Part shown: in pieces, positions 1 through 9,446 of the stretch
Layout of the letters: every line of letters begins with the position of its first letter
Position numbering within the stretch: position 1 is the stretch's first letter
Source: Gammaproteobacteria bacterium
GTDB taxonomy: Bacteria > Pseudomonadota > Gammaproteobacteria > SZUA-229
DNA length: 64,000 nucleotides
Reading direction: 5' to 3'
NCBI GenBank assembly: GCA_030148865.1
Contig: JASBSR010000027.1
Coordinates: 1 to 64,000 of the forward strand
Translations under genes and position numbers: made by a program
The notes under the pieces: generated by a model
The model's input: only the letters and a program-made list of their open reading frames with translations
What the model was told of the DNA's origin: nothing
Databases searched by the model: none

Positions 1-696
1 TTCACTGGCAAGCGCAAACAAAGTATTACGCGTAATCCCGTTCAGCGCCGAGGTGAGATCGGGTGTGTAAATCACACCGTTTTTCACCAGAAAAATATTT
101 TCACCACTGCCTTCGGCGACATAACCTTCATTGTCGAGCAGCATGGCTTCATCATAACCATCGGTCAGCGCTTCGCGTAATGCCAGCATAGAATTTATGT
201 AATGACCATTCGCCTTCGCCTTGCACATACTGATGTTGACATGATGACGCGTGTACGATGAGGTTTTGATGCGAATGCCTTTTTCCAGATTCTCTTTACC
301 CAGATACGCACCCCATTCCCAGGCCGCGACAATCACGTGGGTTTTTAAATTATCTGCGCGCAAGCCCATGCCTTCGGCGCCATAGAACACCATCGGTCGG
401 ATATAGGCGGTTTCCAGATTGTTTTCGCGCACCGCAAGTTTGTGGGCATCGTTGATAGTGGCTTTATCAAACGGCATTTTCATTTGCATAATCTGTGCAG
501 AATCAAACAGACGATCGGTATGTGCCTGCAAACGAAAAATTGCCGTACCTTTGTCAGTTTTGTAGGCGCGCACGCCTTCGAACACACCCATGCCGTAATG
601 CAGGGTGTGCGTTAACACATGGACTTTGGCATCGCGCCAGGCGACCAGCTCACCGTCAAACCAGATAACGCCGTCACGATCAGCCATGGTTTGCAT
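1..696 (-). CDS. ilvE: Branched-chain amino acid aminotransferase, 3' end outside window
   Basis: This is a PLP enzyme of fold type IV that transfers the amino group between glutamate and the 2-oxo acids of valine, leucine and isoleucine, the last step of their synthesis in the cytoplasm. The visible 232 codons begin MQTMADRDGVIWFDGELVAW and continue with LHYGMGVFEGVRAY, the family's N-terminal signature. The C-terminal part, including the PLP-phosphate-binding region, lies beyond position 1. The ATG at 696 is preferred because GGGAG sits about 7 bases upstream; an in-frame ATG at 687 is the alternative. It lies just downstream of glnE on the same strand, with a 36-base gap. ilvD, another gene of this pathway, is at 14.7 kb. 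The family call is firm. Confidence 0.93.
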   Translation of the reverse strand, partial: MQTMADRDGVIWFDGELVAWRDAKVHVLTHTLHYGMGVFEGVRAYKTDKGTAIFRLQAHTDRLFDSAQIMQMKMPFDKATINDAHKLAVRENNLETAYIRPMVFYGAEGMGLRADNLKTHVIVAAWEWGAYLGKENLEKGIRIKTSSYTRHHVNISMCKAKANGHYINSMLALREALTDGYDEAMLLDNEGYVAEGSGENIFLVKNGVIYTPDLTSALNGITRNTLFALASE

Positions 697-732
697 AATG
701 TCACTCCCACTCAAAAAAATATAGATACATCT

Positions 733-3645
733 TCAGGCCGCTGGTTCGTGGCCGGCAAACACTCTTTGCCAGATAGCGATCACACGCGCGCGATGTTGTT
801 CAGTTTCTGTCTCTGCGTCCTGCGGCAGACGTATCTGCAATGCCCGATGGTTCAGTAGCTGGCGATAATGTTTATACGCCGCTACCAGCTCACTCACTTC
901 ATCTGTCTGCAACCAGCCGCAGGTCTGCAGATTTTGCAGCAATACCAGAGTCGAGGTGCTGGCCAGTAAATTCTGATCCTGATACGCATTCAGCAGCACG
1001 CCCGTTTGTGCGATGAACTCGATATCGACGATACCACCGGCATCCTGTTTCAGGTTGACCCTGCTGCCACCGCTGCTGGTGAGATGCTTACGCATTTTGG
1101 TGCGCATCTCGCTGACCGCTTTGAATAGCTCGGCCCGGTCTCTTTTTACTGCCAGTACAGAAAAGCGGATTCTATCAAATTCCTCGCGCACGTGGTGATC
1201 TCCTGCCACCACCCGGGCACGAATCAGGGCCTGATGCTCCCAGGTCCATGCCTGTTGCCGTTGATAGCCAGCGAAACCGGAGAGACTGCTCACCATCAGG
1301 CCAGCGCGGCCTTCGGGTCGTAGTCGGGTATCGGTTTCATAGAGCTGACCGGCGTAGGTGCGGGTACCCAGAATGTGCAGCGCGCGTTGCGCCACGCGGG
1401 CGAAGAAATCGCTATTGTCGATGCTGTTTTCACCGCAGGTCATCGCTTTTTCGCCATTGCTGCTGTGCAAAAACACAATATCCAGATCCGAGCTATAGCC
1501 GAGTTCATAGCCACCCAGTTTGCCATAGCCGACCACCGCCATGGCGGGGCGATGCTGCACCCCGTCGATCTCGCAGGTGGGCTCACCGTAGCGCTGCACC
1601 ATCTCATTCCAGGCCAGCCCGAGCGTGCGCTCCAGTATCACTTCGGCAAGCGCACTGAGCACGTCACCCACCCCCAACACATCGATCATTGCGGTGACGT
1701 CCTGCGCCGCAGTACGCAGCAAATGGGCATTGCGGAACTGACGCAGGCGATCCATGTGCTGTTCCAGATCTGCCGCCGACAGTACCCTCAGCACACTGTC
1801 GAGTTCGGCAGCCAGCTCAGTGCGCGTGATCACCCGATACAGCTCATTAGCATCCAGCAGTTCATCGAGCAACAAGGGCTGCGAAATCAGCTGGCGTGTG
1901 AACCAGTCGCTGGCTGCGCACAGCTTTATCAGGTGTTCACGCACCCCGGGATATTCCAGCAAGAGATTGATATACACCGTGCGCCCAACGATGGCACGCA
2001 ACAAATCCAGGATCCGCTCGAATACCTGCTGCGGTTCAGCCACCACCACAAGCTCGGTCAGCAAACTGGCCAGCAGACGTTGCAGGCGACCACTGGCGGC
2101 TTCGCCGAGCTGGCGAATCTGACTATGCGTGACAAAGCCGCGCAGACTGCCCACCATCGCCTCCGGCTCGGCGTAGCCGAGTTCGGCCAGCCAGGATTGC
2201 AGGTTTTCATGCGCCGCGTGATTGTGCCAGAACTGCTGCACGGCCAGCAGATGACCGGGCGCGGCGGCGACCTCAGAAACAATGCTGCGAAATACCGCAT
2301 TCACCTGATTACGACGCAGCCTGATTTCGGCCGCCAGACTCGACCAGTCGGCGGCAGCCATGGCGAAGGCGAGGCGCGCGCGGTCGAGCTCAGCAGCGGG
2401 CACCTCATGGGTCTGCTGATCACGCAACATCTGGATGCGGTTTTCCAGCCGGCGCAGAAAGTGATAATTGTCGGTCAGCTGTGCGGCCTCGTCAGCCACC
2501 AGACAGTGCTGCACCACCAGCTCTGGTAAAACCTGTAACAGACCCCGCTTTTGCAAACTCGGCTCGCGGCCGCCGCGAATCAGCTGGTAGGTCTGGGCGA
2601 TGAATTCGATCTCACGGATACCACCGCGCCCCAGCTTGATATTGTCAATAAAACCCTTGCGACTGACCTCGGCTTCGATCAGGGCTTTCATCTCGCGGAT
2701 CGCGGCGATGGCAGAAAAATCCAGGTAACGCCGGTAGACAAAAGGCCTGAGCAGGTTGCCGAGATACTCGATATCAGCCTGCCGTCCGGCCACTGCCCGC
2801 GCCTTGACCATGGCGTAACGCTCCCAGTCACGGCCCTGCGACTGATAATATTGTTCCAGCGCGGCAAAGCTCAATGCCAGCGGGCCGCTGTCGCCAAATG
2901 GCCGCAGGCGGGCGTCGACACGAAATACAAAACCCTCTGCGGTGACTTCATTGAGCACGCGGATCAGCTTTTGCGCGAGACGGACAAAAAATTCGTGAAT
3001 ACTGAGCCTGCGCGCCCCCTGAGTCTGACCATCCTCGGCGTAGGCAAAAATCAGGTCAATGTCAGAAGAGAAATTTAGCTCATGGCCACCGAGCTTGCCC
3101 ATGGCCAGCACCAGCAGCGTCTGCGGCTCACCGGCCTGATCCAGCGGCTGACCGAACTGAACACTGAGCTGAGACTGTAGATACTCCAGTGTTTGCGCGA
3201 CCATGGCTTCGGCGAGTTCGCTGAGTTCGTGCAGGATTTGCTCCAGCTCGGCCAGGCCACCAAGATCCCGGAGCACAATACGTAACATCTCGCGCTGGCG
3301 TAGCTCGCGCAGCGCCCTCATCAGGGCGGTTTCGGCAGCGACAGTATCAACATAAACTGAAGTGCTTTCGCGAATGCTTGCTGCAACCAGTCGTGAATAA
3401 TCGGCCAGAGTTCGCATACTCTCCAGCCCCTCATCGAGTAAATCATGCAGCGCCCCGGGTTTGCGTATGCATAATCGCGCAGCAAATTCGCTACCGGCCC
3501 AGGCTTTTGCTAATAGCTGCCGGTCTGGCGACATCGTTGTGTCAGCATTCTCATTCGCCACTTGCCACTGTTGCCAGTATCGGGTGATTATCGCCTGCAA
3601 AGCATCGGGCATTGCTGCCGGTAAAATCTCGGGTGCCGCACTCAT
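733..3645 (-). CDS. glnE: Bifunctional glutamine synthetase adenylyltransferase/adenylyl-removing enzyme
   Basis: GlnE adds AMP to and removes AMP from glutamine synthetase, adjusting nitrogen assimilation in response to PII and glutamine. The protein has 970 residues, close to the roughly 945 of the enterobacterial enzyme. It shows both nucleotidyltransferase halves: KLGGHELNFSSDIDLIF near residue 184 (removase half) and GYGKLGGYELGYSSDLDIVF near residue 710 (transferase half). Each has the paired SDxDL/SDLD aspartates that bind metal, so both activities look intact. A 143-base gap separates it from a divergent sugar-nucleotide gene. Long open frames on the opposite strand are shadows of this GC-rich gene. 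Confidence 0.96.
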   Translation of the reverse strand: MSAAPEILPAAMPDALQAIITRYWQQWQVANENADTTMSPDRQLLAKAWAGSEFAARLCIRKPGALHDLLDEGLESMRTLADYSRLVAASIRESTSVYVDTVAAETALMRALRELRQREMLRIVLRDLGGLAELEQILHELSELAEAMVAQTLEYLQSQLSVQFGQPLDQAGEPQTLLVLAMGKLGGHELNFSSDIDLIFAYAEDGQTQGARRLSIHEFFVRLAQKLIRVLNEVTAEGFVFRVDARLRPFGDSGPLALSFAALEQYYQSQGRDWERYAMVKARAVAGRQADIEYLGNLLRPFVYRRYLDFSAIAAIREMKALIEAEVSRKGFIDNIKLGRGGIREIEFIAQTYQLIRGGREPSLQKRGLLQVLPELVVQHCLVADEAAQLTDNYHFLRRLENRIQMLRDQQTHEVPAAELDRARLAFAMAAADWSSLAAEIRLRRNQVNAVFRSIVSEVAAAPGHLLAVQQFWHNHAAHENLQSWLAELGYAEPEAMVGSLRGFVTHSQIRQLGEAASGRLQRLLASLLTELVVVAEPQQVFERILDLLRAIVGRTVYINLLLEYPGVREHLIKLCAASDWFTRQLISQPLLLDELLDANELYRVITRTELAAELDSVLRVLSAADLEQHMDRLRQFRNAHLLRTAAQDVTAMIDVLGVGDVLSALAEVILERTLGLAWNEMVQRYGEPTCEIDGVQHRPAMAVVGYGKLGGYELGYSSDLDIVFLHSSNGEKAMTCGENSIDNSDFFARVAQRALHILGTRTYAGQLYETDTRLRPEGRAGLMVSSLSGFAGYQRQQAWTWEHQALIRARVVAGDHHVREEFDRIRFSVLAVKRDRAELFKAVSEMRTKMRKHLTSSGGSRVNLKQDAGGIVDIEFIAQTGVLLNAYQDQNLLASTSTLVLLQNLQTCGWLQTDEVSELVAAYKHYRQLLNHRALQIRLPQDAETETEQHRARVIAIWQRVFAGHEPAA

Positions 3646-3788
3646 AGGTATCGGAGATTATGGGTCACAGTAAGACATATTAAGCAGTTGTATAACATAT
3701 TCATGGTTATAGTATGCACCAGCTCGGCATGTCAGGTATGATTTACAAGAAAACACGCACTCAGCGTGATACTGCTGCGGAAATATAG

Positions 3789-4787
3789 ATGAATCTGAAC
3801 GGTAAAAAAATTCTGGTCACGGGTGCCGATGGTTTCATCGGCAGCCATCTGGTAGAAACTCTGCTCGCGCGTGGTCATGACGTCAGAGCTTTCGTATATT
3901 ACAACTCTTTCAATTCCTGGGGCTGGCTGGACAGTTTGCCGGCAGCTCAGCTCAAACAACTTGATGTATTCGCAGGCGATATTCGCGACCCTAATGGAGT
4001 TCTCACCGCGATGCAGGACTGCGATGTGGTGTTTCATCTAGCGGCTTTGATTGCTATACCCTTTTCCTATCATTCACCTGATTCGTACGTCGATACCAAT
4101 ATCAAAGGAACATTGAATGTACTGCAGGCAGCACGCCAGTGCAATGTGACACGCGTACTGGTGACCTCGACATCAGAAGTCTATGGCACCGCACAATATG
4201 TACCAATAGACGAAAATCACCCCTATCAGGGGCAATCGCCGTACAGCGCAACCAAGATCGGTGCTGATCGAATCGCTGAATCATTTTACCGCTCATTCGG
4301 CACACCCGTTACCATCGTGCGCCCATTCAACACTTACGGTCCGCGGCAGTCAGCTCGCGCAGTGATCCCCACAATCATCACTCAGCTCCTATCAGGAGAA
4401 AATGAAATTCAGCTGGGCAGCCTGGAACCCACGCGTGATTTCAACTATGTGATTGATACCGCCGAAGGTTTTATCGCGCTCGCTGAATCCGATCAAACCA
4501 TCGGCCAGGAAATTAACATCGCAACCGGTTCAGAGCACAGCATTGGCGACCTCGCGAAGCTCCTGATCAGGGAGCTGAAACCCGATGCCCATATCAAGGT
4601 CGACGAAAAACGCATCAGACCTGACAAGTCTGAAGTCGATCGCCTGCTCGGCGACAACACAAAAATCAGCCAGCTGACCAGATGGACACCGAAACACGAT
4701 CTCGAAGCTGGCCTGTTTGAAACAATTGCGTGGTTCAAACAGCCGGGCAATCTAAGCCGATACAAAGCATGGCTATACAATATCTAA
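3789..4787 (+). CDS. NAD-dependent sugar-nucleotide 4,6-dehydratase, LegB type
   Basis: An extended short-chain dehydrogenase/reductase of 332 residues. The Rossmann motif TGADGFIGSH is at residues 10-19, and the catalytic YSATK is preceded by a TSTSEVYG strand. Stretches such as YYNSFNSWGW, FSYHSPDSYVDTN and RPFNTYGPRQSARAVIPTII strongly recall LegB, which makes UDP-4-keto-6-deoxy-HexNAc for legionaminic-acid-type sugars. The assignment comes from remembered family sequence, so the exact sugar is uncertain. It is the first gene of a three-gene run followed 16 bases later by a nucleotidyltransferase. No other leg genes (legC, legI, legF) are visible here, so the product may feed a pathway encoded elsewhere. 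Confidence 0.82.
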   Translation: MNLNGKKILVTGADGFIGSHLVETLLARGHDVRAFVYYNSFNSWGWLDSLPAAQLKQLDVFAGDIRDPNGVLTAMQDCDVVFHLAALIAIPFSYHSPDSYVDTNIKGTLNVLQAARQCNVTRVLVTSTSEVYGTAQYVPIDENHPYQGQSPYSATKIGADRIAESFYRSFGTPVTIVRPFNTYGPRQSARAVIPTIITQLLSGENEIQLGSLEPTRDFNYVIDTAEGFIALAESDQTIGQEINIATGSEHSIGDLAKLLIRELKPDAHIKVDEKRIRPDKSEVDRLLGDNTKISQLTRWTPKHDLEAGLFETIAWFKQPGNLSRYKAWLYNI

Positions 4788-4803
4788 TCTGGAGACTCGG
4801 CAC

Positions 4804-5517
4804 ATGCGCGCAGTAATCCTCGCGGGAGGTAAAGGCACCCGCCTGAAACCCTACACCACACTAATACCTAAGCCACTGGTACCCATCGGTGGCAAATATT
4901 CGATTCTGGAGGTCGTGCTGATGCAACTCGCCGATGCTGGCTTCAACCATGTCACGCTAGCAGTCAATCATCTTGCCAATCTTATCCAGGCATACTTTGG
5001 TGACGGCGAAAAATGGGGCATCAAGATCGACTATTCGCTCGAAGATAAACCGCTGAACACTATTGGTCCACTAACGTTAATTAATGATCTGCCAGAAAAC
5101 TTTCTGGTAATGAATGGCGATATCCTGTGCGATCTTGATTACAAAAAATTTATTGACACACATATTTCGAACCATGCCGACGTCTCAGTCTCGTCATTCC
5201 GCCGCGAGGTAAAAGTTGACTTCGGCGTGCTTGAATACGATAACAGCAACAAGCTTACTGCATTTCGTGAAAAACCTGAGTATCAGTTTGATGTCAGCAT
5301 GGGCATATATTGTATTAACCGACGAATTATAGATAATCTCAGCAAAGGCTCCAGTTACGGCTTTGACCATCTCATGCTCGATGGTATCGCTCGCGGTGAC
5401 AACATCATCATCCAGCCATTCGATGGCTTCTGGCTGGACATCGGGCGACCCGATGACTACGCCGACGCCGACGAACACTTCGCAGAGTTTTCAGAACGTT
5501 TTAAATTTCTGCAGTGA
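4804..5517 (+). CDS. Sugar-1-phosphate nucleotidyltransferase
   Basis: An NTP_transferase-fold enzyme of 237 residues that couples a sugar-1-phosphate to an NTP, giving an activated sugar nucleotide. The N-terminal pyrophosphorylase loop is LAGGKGTRLKPYTTLIPKPL, followed by KPLVPIGGK. MNGDILCDLDY supplies the metal-binding aspartate, and FWLDIGRPDDYADAD is the usual C-terminal motif. There is no C-terminal hexapeptide domain. It overlaps the next gene by four bases (GTGA), which suggests translational coupling. Similar enzymes occur in mannose- and heptose-type nucleotide-sugar clusters; the nucleotide and sugar cannot be read from sequence. Confidence 0.85.
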   Translation: MRAVILAGGKGTRLKPYTTLIPKPLVPIGGKYSILEVVLMQLADAGFNHVTLAVNHLANLIQAYFGDGEKWGIKIDYSLEDKPLNTIGPLTLINDLPENFLVMNGDILCDLDYKKFIDTHISNHADVSVSSFRREVKVDFGVLEYDNSNKLTAFREKPEYQFDVSMGIYCINRRIIDNLSKGSSYGFDHLMLDGIARGDNIIIQPFDGFWLDIGRPDDYADADEHFAEFSERFKFLQ

Positions 5518-6368
5518 AAATACTTGTCACTGGCATGTCGGGGTTTGTCGGCAGACACCTGATAAACTTCCTTAACACAGAACTGGAAGCCACCTGCGTT
5601 GGCGTCACCAGAACCCCACTTGATACACCAAACACTATATGCTGCGAACTAACAGACTACGACCAGGTCGAAAAAACAATAAAAGAAACCCGACCATCGC
5701 ATATATTTCATGTTGCCGGTAGTTTCAGCAATAATTTTGAAACCGACTTCCGCAATAATGTTTTAACCTCTAAAAACATTCTCGATGCTACCGTCAAACA
5801 TAAATATAATACACGCATTATGTTAATGGGAAGCGCCGCCGAATACGGCGAGATCAGCGATTCTGACAATCCAGTGACAGAGCAACAACCTCTAAACCCA
5901 CTTAGCGTGTATGGTTGGTCTAAAGCCGCGCAATCACTGCTCGCGCCATTGTATGCCAATCAATACGGATTAGAGGTCATGATAGCGCGCACATTCAATT
6001 TATTCGGTAATGGTCTGTCAGAAAAACTCTTCGTCGGTCGCGTAGAGAAACAGATACTGGGCATGCAGGCAGGCACAAATAAGCAGATTAAGGTGGGCTC
6101 TTTAGATTCACAACGCGACTACATTGATATCGAACAAGCCTGTAAAATGTACCTGACTATTGCGACAAAAGGCGTTGCAGGCGAGGCCTATAATGTCGGC
6201 AGCGGTACTGCCACCAGTATGCGTCAAGTACTGCACAACATGCTGAGGAGACATAATCTGGACATTTCAGTCGTTGATGAAAGTCCACAGAATGGTACCA
6301 CGAATGAAGTCAGCACGATCTATGCCGATGTCAGAAAAATTACCGCACTGACGTTACCCACACTCTAG
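5514..6368 (+). CDS. NAD(P)-dependent sugar-nucleotide epimerase/reductase, short C-terminus
   Basis: An extended SDR of 284 residues resembling GDP-4-keto-6-deoxymannose reductases (Rmd type). It has VTGMSGFVGRHL at the N-terminus, a SAAEYGE strand, the catalytic pair in YGWSKAAQ, FNLFGNGLS and RDYIDIEQA. The start is a GTG overlapping the previous stop. It ends at IYADVRKITALTLPTL, where relatives usually continue for some 25-30 residues with a LGWxP...LEEGL segment. The gene may have lost its tail at the junction with the opposite-strand methyltransferase, whose stop is only 6 bases away. AT content is clearly higher than in the flanking housekeeping genes, consistent with transfer. Function may be intact or reduced. 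Confidence 0.75.
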   Translation: MKILVTGMSGFVGRHLINFLNTELEATCVGVTRTPLDTPNTICCELTDYDQVEKTIKETRPSHIFHVAGSFSNNFETDFRNNVLTSKNILDATVKHKYNTRIMLMGSAAEYGEISDSDNPVTEQQPLNPLSVYGWSKAAQSLLAPLYANQYGLEVMIARTFNLFGNGLSEKLFVGRVEKQILGMQAGTNKQIKVGSLDSQRDYIDIEQACKMYLTIATKGVAGEAYNVGSGTATSMRQVLHNMLRRHNLDISVVDESPQNGTTNEVSTIYADVRKITALTLPTL

Positions 6369-6374
6369 AATGAA

Positions 6375-7115
6375 CTATCTCTCGGCGTAGATCCAGTCAT
6401 CCGCCCAATTCACACCGTAGCTAAATGTTTTTATACGGTAACCATTTTCTTCAAGGATCGAGAGCACTGTTGCTTTGGTGCGATACCACTCACCTTCGTT
6501 ATTATTTGCCCTGAAATCATGGCATGAAATAATAAATCTTTTTATGATGCCAAAATCAGTAATTTGCTGAAGAATCTCTTTTTCTGCACCCTCGATGTTC
6601 ATCTTGAACAAGTCAATACGGTCAATGTTATAGCGTTGCAGGAATACATCCCATTGCAGCGTCGGCACCTCGATATAACCTTGTGGAATTTCACCCACAG
6701 ATGCGTATGAATACTGGCTGACAAATTTAACCAGGTCACGATCCGAGATTACGTAGGGTATTGCGGAAAAATTATCGCCTAAATATCTGTATGTGTTTGC
6801 CAGACACTCATAAACAACGGGCTGCGCCTCGACGCCAATATAATTGACCTTTGGCGAATACGTTGAGAGGTAGACCGCCTCTTCACCATAGCCAGCGCCC
6901 AGGTCAAGAACAATATCGTCGTTTGAGGGCCGGTAATGATGAAAAAAAAGGTTTTCACAGGTCCAGAGTAGATCTTTTTCTCGCAGAAAATGTCGGTGAC
7001 GTCTAATGTAAATAAATTTTTCGAACCGTTTGTAGCGATAGAAGCCTGTGGCCTTATCAAAAGACACATGCAAAGTCCAGTTTAACCTTTTCTCGATACT
7101 CTTATGTATACCCAT
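6375..7115 (-). CDS. FkbM-family methyltransferase
   Basis: A SAM-dependent methyltransferase of 246 residues. The SAM-binding motif is IVLDLGAGYGEEAVYLS, followed by NYIGVEAQPVVYECL and then the FkbM signature RIDLFKMNIEGAEKEIL. Members O-methylate sugars or polyketides. Here the neighbours suggest a surface-glycan substrate, which is inference. The gene is AT-rich compared with the adjoining pit gene and faces the sugar-nucleotide genes tail to tail. No signal peptide or membrane span is visible, so it should be cytoplasmic. Confidence 0.85.
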   Translation of the reverse strand: MGIHKSIEKRLNWTLHVSFDKATGFYRYKRFEKFIYIRRHRHFLREKDLLWTCENLFFHHYRPSNDDIVLDLGAGYGEEAVYLSTYSPKVNYIGVEAQPVVYECLANTYRYLGDNFSAIPYVISDRDLVKFVSQYSYASVGEIPQGYIEVPTLQWDVFLQRYNIDRIDLFKMNIEGAEKEILQQITDFGIIKRFIISCHDFRANNNEGEWYRTKATVLSILEENGYRIKTFSYGVNWADDWIYAER

Positions 7116-7176
7116 TCACTAATCTCTGCCAGCGTAGCTATCAATTACAATTGAGCTGGTAGCTTACATCCTGTAT

Positions 7177-8427
7177 TTAACCGAACATACCTTTAAATGT
7201 GAAGTAAAAGATAATCGCGAGTATACCACCTGCTGGCAGGGTAATAATCCAGGACATAAATATATTGCTTACCACGCGCAGGTCAATCGCACCGATACCA
7301 CGCGCGAAGCCGACACCCAGTACCGCACCTACCAGCGTATGCGTGGTTGAAATCGGAATCCCGGTAAATGAGGCCAGTACTACAGTAGAAGCGGCCGCAA
7401 TCTCTGCGGAAAACCCTCGACTGGGAGTGAGCTCGGTGATTTGTTTGCCAACCGTCGCTATGACTTTATAGCCAAAGGTCGCCAGACCAATCACAATACC
7501 GATACCACCAATCAGCAATACCCAGCTCGGCAAAACCGCTTTTTGCGCAATGATGCCGTTTTCTGCGACACTAATGACGGCTGCCATTGGCCCAACCGCA
7601 TTAGCCACATCATTCGAACCGTGGGCAAAGGCCATTGCCGAAGCGGTGAAAATCATCAACACACCAAAGATGCGTTCGACATTGGCAAAATTAAAATCGG
7701 TATCGGCATCCGGATCTGTTCTTACGCGACGAATCAGCGCCGAGCCAAGTAACGCTACCAGCACACCGATGCCCAAAGCCACCATCAGCGCCTGTGATGT
7801 GCTCAAGCTTAGCCCCACATGCTTCAGACCTTTCATGACTGTGACCAGTGACAGCATAAAACCGACCAGGAATAAATAAAATGGCCCGTACTTGATCGCA
7901 TTTTTAAGTGGCGTATCAGTATTGAGAATCAAGGACTGAATACTTCTAAACACCATGAAGGCAATCACCCCGGAAAGCACCGGTGACACCACCCAGCTCA
8001 TAACAATAGTGCCGACCTTGTTCCAGTGCACCGCATCCAGACTGACACCGACCGCAGCAAAACCAACCACCGCACCGACGATACTGTGCGTGGTCGATAC
8101 CGGCCAGCCTTTGCGCGATGCAATCAGTAACCAGGTGCCTGCGGCCAGCAAGGATGCCAGCATGCCCCAGATCAGCATATTCGGGTCTTCAACAAAATAC
8201 GAAGAATCTACAATACCTTTACGAATCGTCCTGGTGACTTCACCGCCCGCCAGCCAGGCACCGGTAAATTCAAATATCGCCGCCAGGATGACCGCCTGCC
8301 TCAGCGTCAATGCCCGTGAACCCACCGAAGTCGCCATGGCGTTAGCGACATCATTGGCACCAATCCCCCAGGCCATAAACAGGCCGAACACGGCTGCCAG
8401 GATTATATAGACAGTTGTGTAATCCAT
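7177..8427 (-). CDS. pit: Low-affinity inorganic phosphate transporter, PiT family
   Basis: An integral membrane symporter of 416 residues that takes up metal-phosphate complexes with protons or cations. It contains the two family signature repeats, GANDVANAMATSVGSRAL near residue 23 and AHGSNDVANAVGP near residue 269. It has about ten hydrophobic spans, and the inverted halves also carry the paired STTHSIVGA and STTHTLVGA motifs. It is preceded by a DUF47/TIGR00153 gene ending 9 bases upstream. That pair is a common two-gene unit in which the DUF47 protein supports or regulates Pit. Divergent from the pair is a phosphate-type porin, making a phosphate uptake locus. Confidence 0.94.
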   Translation of the reverse strand: MDYTTVYIILAAVFGLFMAWGIGANDVANAMATSVGSRALTLRQAVILAAIFEFTGAWLAGGEVTRTIRKGIVDSSYFVEDPNMLIWGMLASLLAAGTWLLIASRKGWPVSTTHSIVGAVVGFAAVGVSLDAVHWNKVGTIVMSWVVSPVLSGVIAFMVFRSIQSLILNTDTPLKNAIKYGPFYLFLVGFMLSLVTVMKGLKHVGLSLSTSQALMVALGIGVLVALLGSALIRRVRTDPDADTDFNFANVERIFGVLMIFTASAMAFAHGSNDVANAVGPMAAVISVAENGIIAQKAVLPSWVLLIGGIGIVIGLATFGYKVIATVGKQITELTPSRGFSAEIAAASTVVLASFTGIPISTTHTLVGAVLGVGFARGIGAIDLRVVSNIFMSWIITLPAGGILAIIFYFTFKGMFG

Positions 8428-8436
8428 GATAGCTCC

Positions 8437-9117
8437 TCAGCGTGCCAGCATTAATTGCAGACGACTACCCACACGTTGCGAGCGATCAGCGACCTCACCT
8501 GTCCATTCGATAATTTTATAGAGAAACATGGCATCGATCGGCGCCAGTGTTTTTTCAATGTCAAAAATCATGTGGCGAATTTCAGCTTCCAGAGTATCAG
8601 TATCACTTTCAATCATATCGAGTTTGTTAATCATGTCTGACACGATACGGACCTCGTTGCCACTAAATCCCGTCTCAACCAGCTCATCGAGCTGATTGAT
8701 CGCAGTCTGCGCCTGTTTACAGGCATCTACACAGCGTTGCACATAGCGAATGTAGTCTTCGTGAATCACTTCAGGCAAAACCATTTTACGACCCAGAATC
8801 ACACCCGCAATATCTTTCGCTTTATTGGCAATCTTGTCCTGCATGGTGAGCACTTCGAGCAAATCCTGACGCGATACCGGCATGAACAGGCCTTTGGGTA
8901 AATGCAGGCGCAGTTCTTTTTTTAATTTATCAGCATCTTTTTCAAGATCAGAAATTGTTTTTTGATATAGCTTGACCGATTCCCAGTCTTCATTGATCAC
9001 GGCATTGAATAACGGTACGAGCTCAGAAACACAGACATAGACTTTTGCCATGTGCTTTTGCATGGGAGCGACCGGTGAGCTACCGAATATCCCGGTCATA
9101 TAACCACCGACTGACAT
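8437..9117 (-). CDS. DUF47 / TIGR00153 PhoU-like Pit accessory protein
   Basis: A 226-residue, mostly helical protein of the PhoU-related DUF47 family found beside pit genes. It begins MSVGGYMTGIFGSSPVAPMQKHM and carries the DLEKDADKLKKELRLHLP and DIAGVILGRKMVLPE segments typical of TIGR00153. AGGAGG lies just upstream of the ATG at 9117, a strong ribosome site. Its proposed role is control of phosphate flux through the adjacent Pit protein; this rests on family knowledge and is not visible directly. It is cytoplasmic, with no signal peptide. Confidence 0.9.
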   Translation of the reverse strand: MSVGGYMTGIFGSSPVAPMQKHMAKVYVCVSELVPLFNAVINEDWESVKLYQKTISDLEKDADKLKKELRLHLPKGLFMPVSRQDLLEVLTMQDKIANKAKDIAGVILGRKMVLPEVIHEDYIRYVQRCVDACKQAQTAINQLDELVETGFSGNEVRIVSDMINKLDMIESDTDTLEAEIRHMIFDIEKTLAPIDAMFLYKIIEWTGEVADRSQRVGSRLQLMLAR

Positions 9118-9446
9118 TTCATTCCTCCTGCCGACGCCCGTGCGCGGATCTTATTTTAAACAACATGAGTTTTGGCGCATTGTAATATTTTCGTAACACA
9201 AACACAGCCCTTTTTTTCTCAAACCAGAAACCAGCACCACTCACATATAAATCACTGTTTACTATACCATTATATTTTTATACGTAATCTCTCGTGCCAA
9301 CACTCGTGAAAAATTCGTCGGCAATCGACACTTTTTTCAGGCGATTGTCATCGCAGCGTCACTTCAACGTCATAGCATCATCATCTTGATGTCACAACTC
9401 CGTCTTAAGCTTGCGCCTTCTTTAAATCGCAACACTGGATTCTATA
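9118..9446. other. Divergent regulatory region between pit operon and porin
   Basis: This 329-base AT-rich gap separates two divergent phosphate genes. It holds the strong ribosome site of the DUF47 gene at its left end and a five-unit Pho box array at 9345-9395. A candidate -10 (TCTTAA) lies at 9403-9408. I see no coding sequence and no strong PhoB-type repeat oriented toward pit. Confidence 0.7.
9345..9395 (+). promoter_or_regulatory. Tandem Pho box (five 7-mers, 11-bp period)
   Basis: Units are TTGTCAT (9345), GCGTCAC (9356), ACGTCAT (9367), TCATCAT (9378, weak) and ATGTCAC (9389), spaced exactly 11 bases start to start. This is the 7-plus-4 layout of PhoB binding sites (consensus CTGTCAT repeats). 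It lies 51 bases upstream of the phosphate-porin start, so PhoB activation under phosphate limitation is likely. Confidence 0.8.

Noticed and set aside
1375-2529. 384-codon plus-strand open frame inside glnE
   Set aside because: It is antisense to conserved glnE motifs, rich in His/Gln/Arg with no domain, and is a composition shadow.
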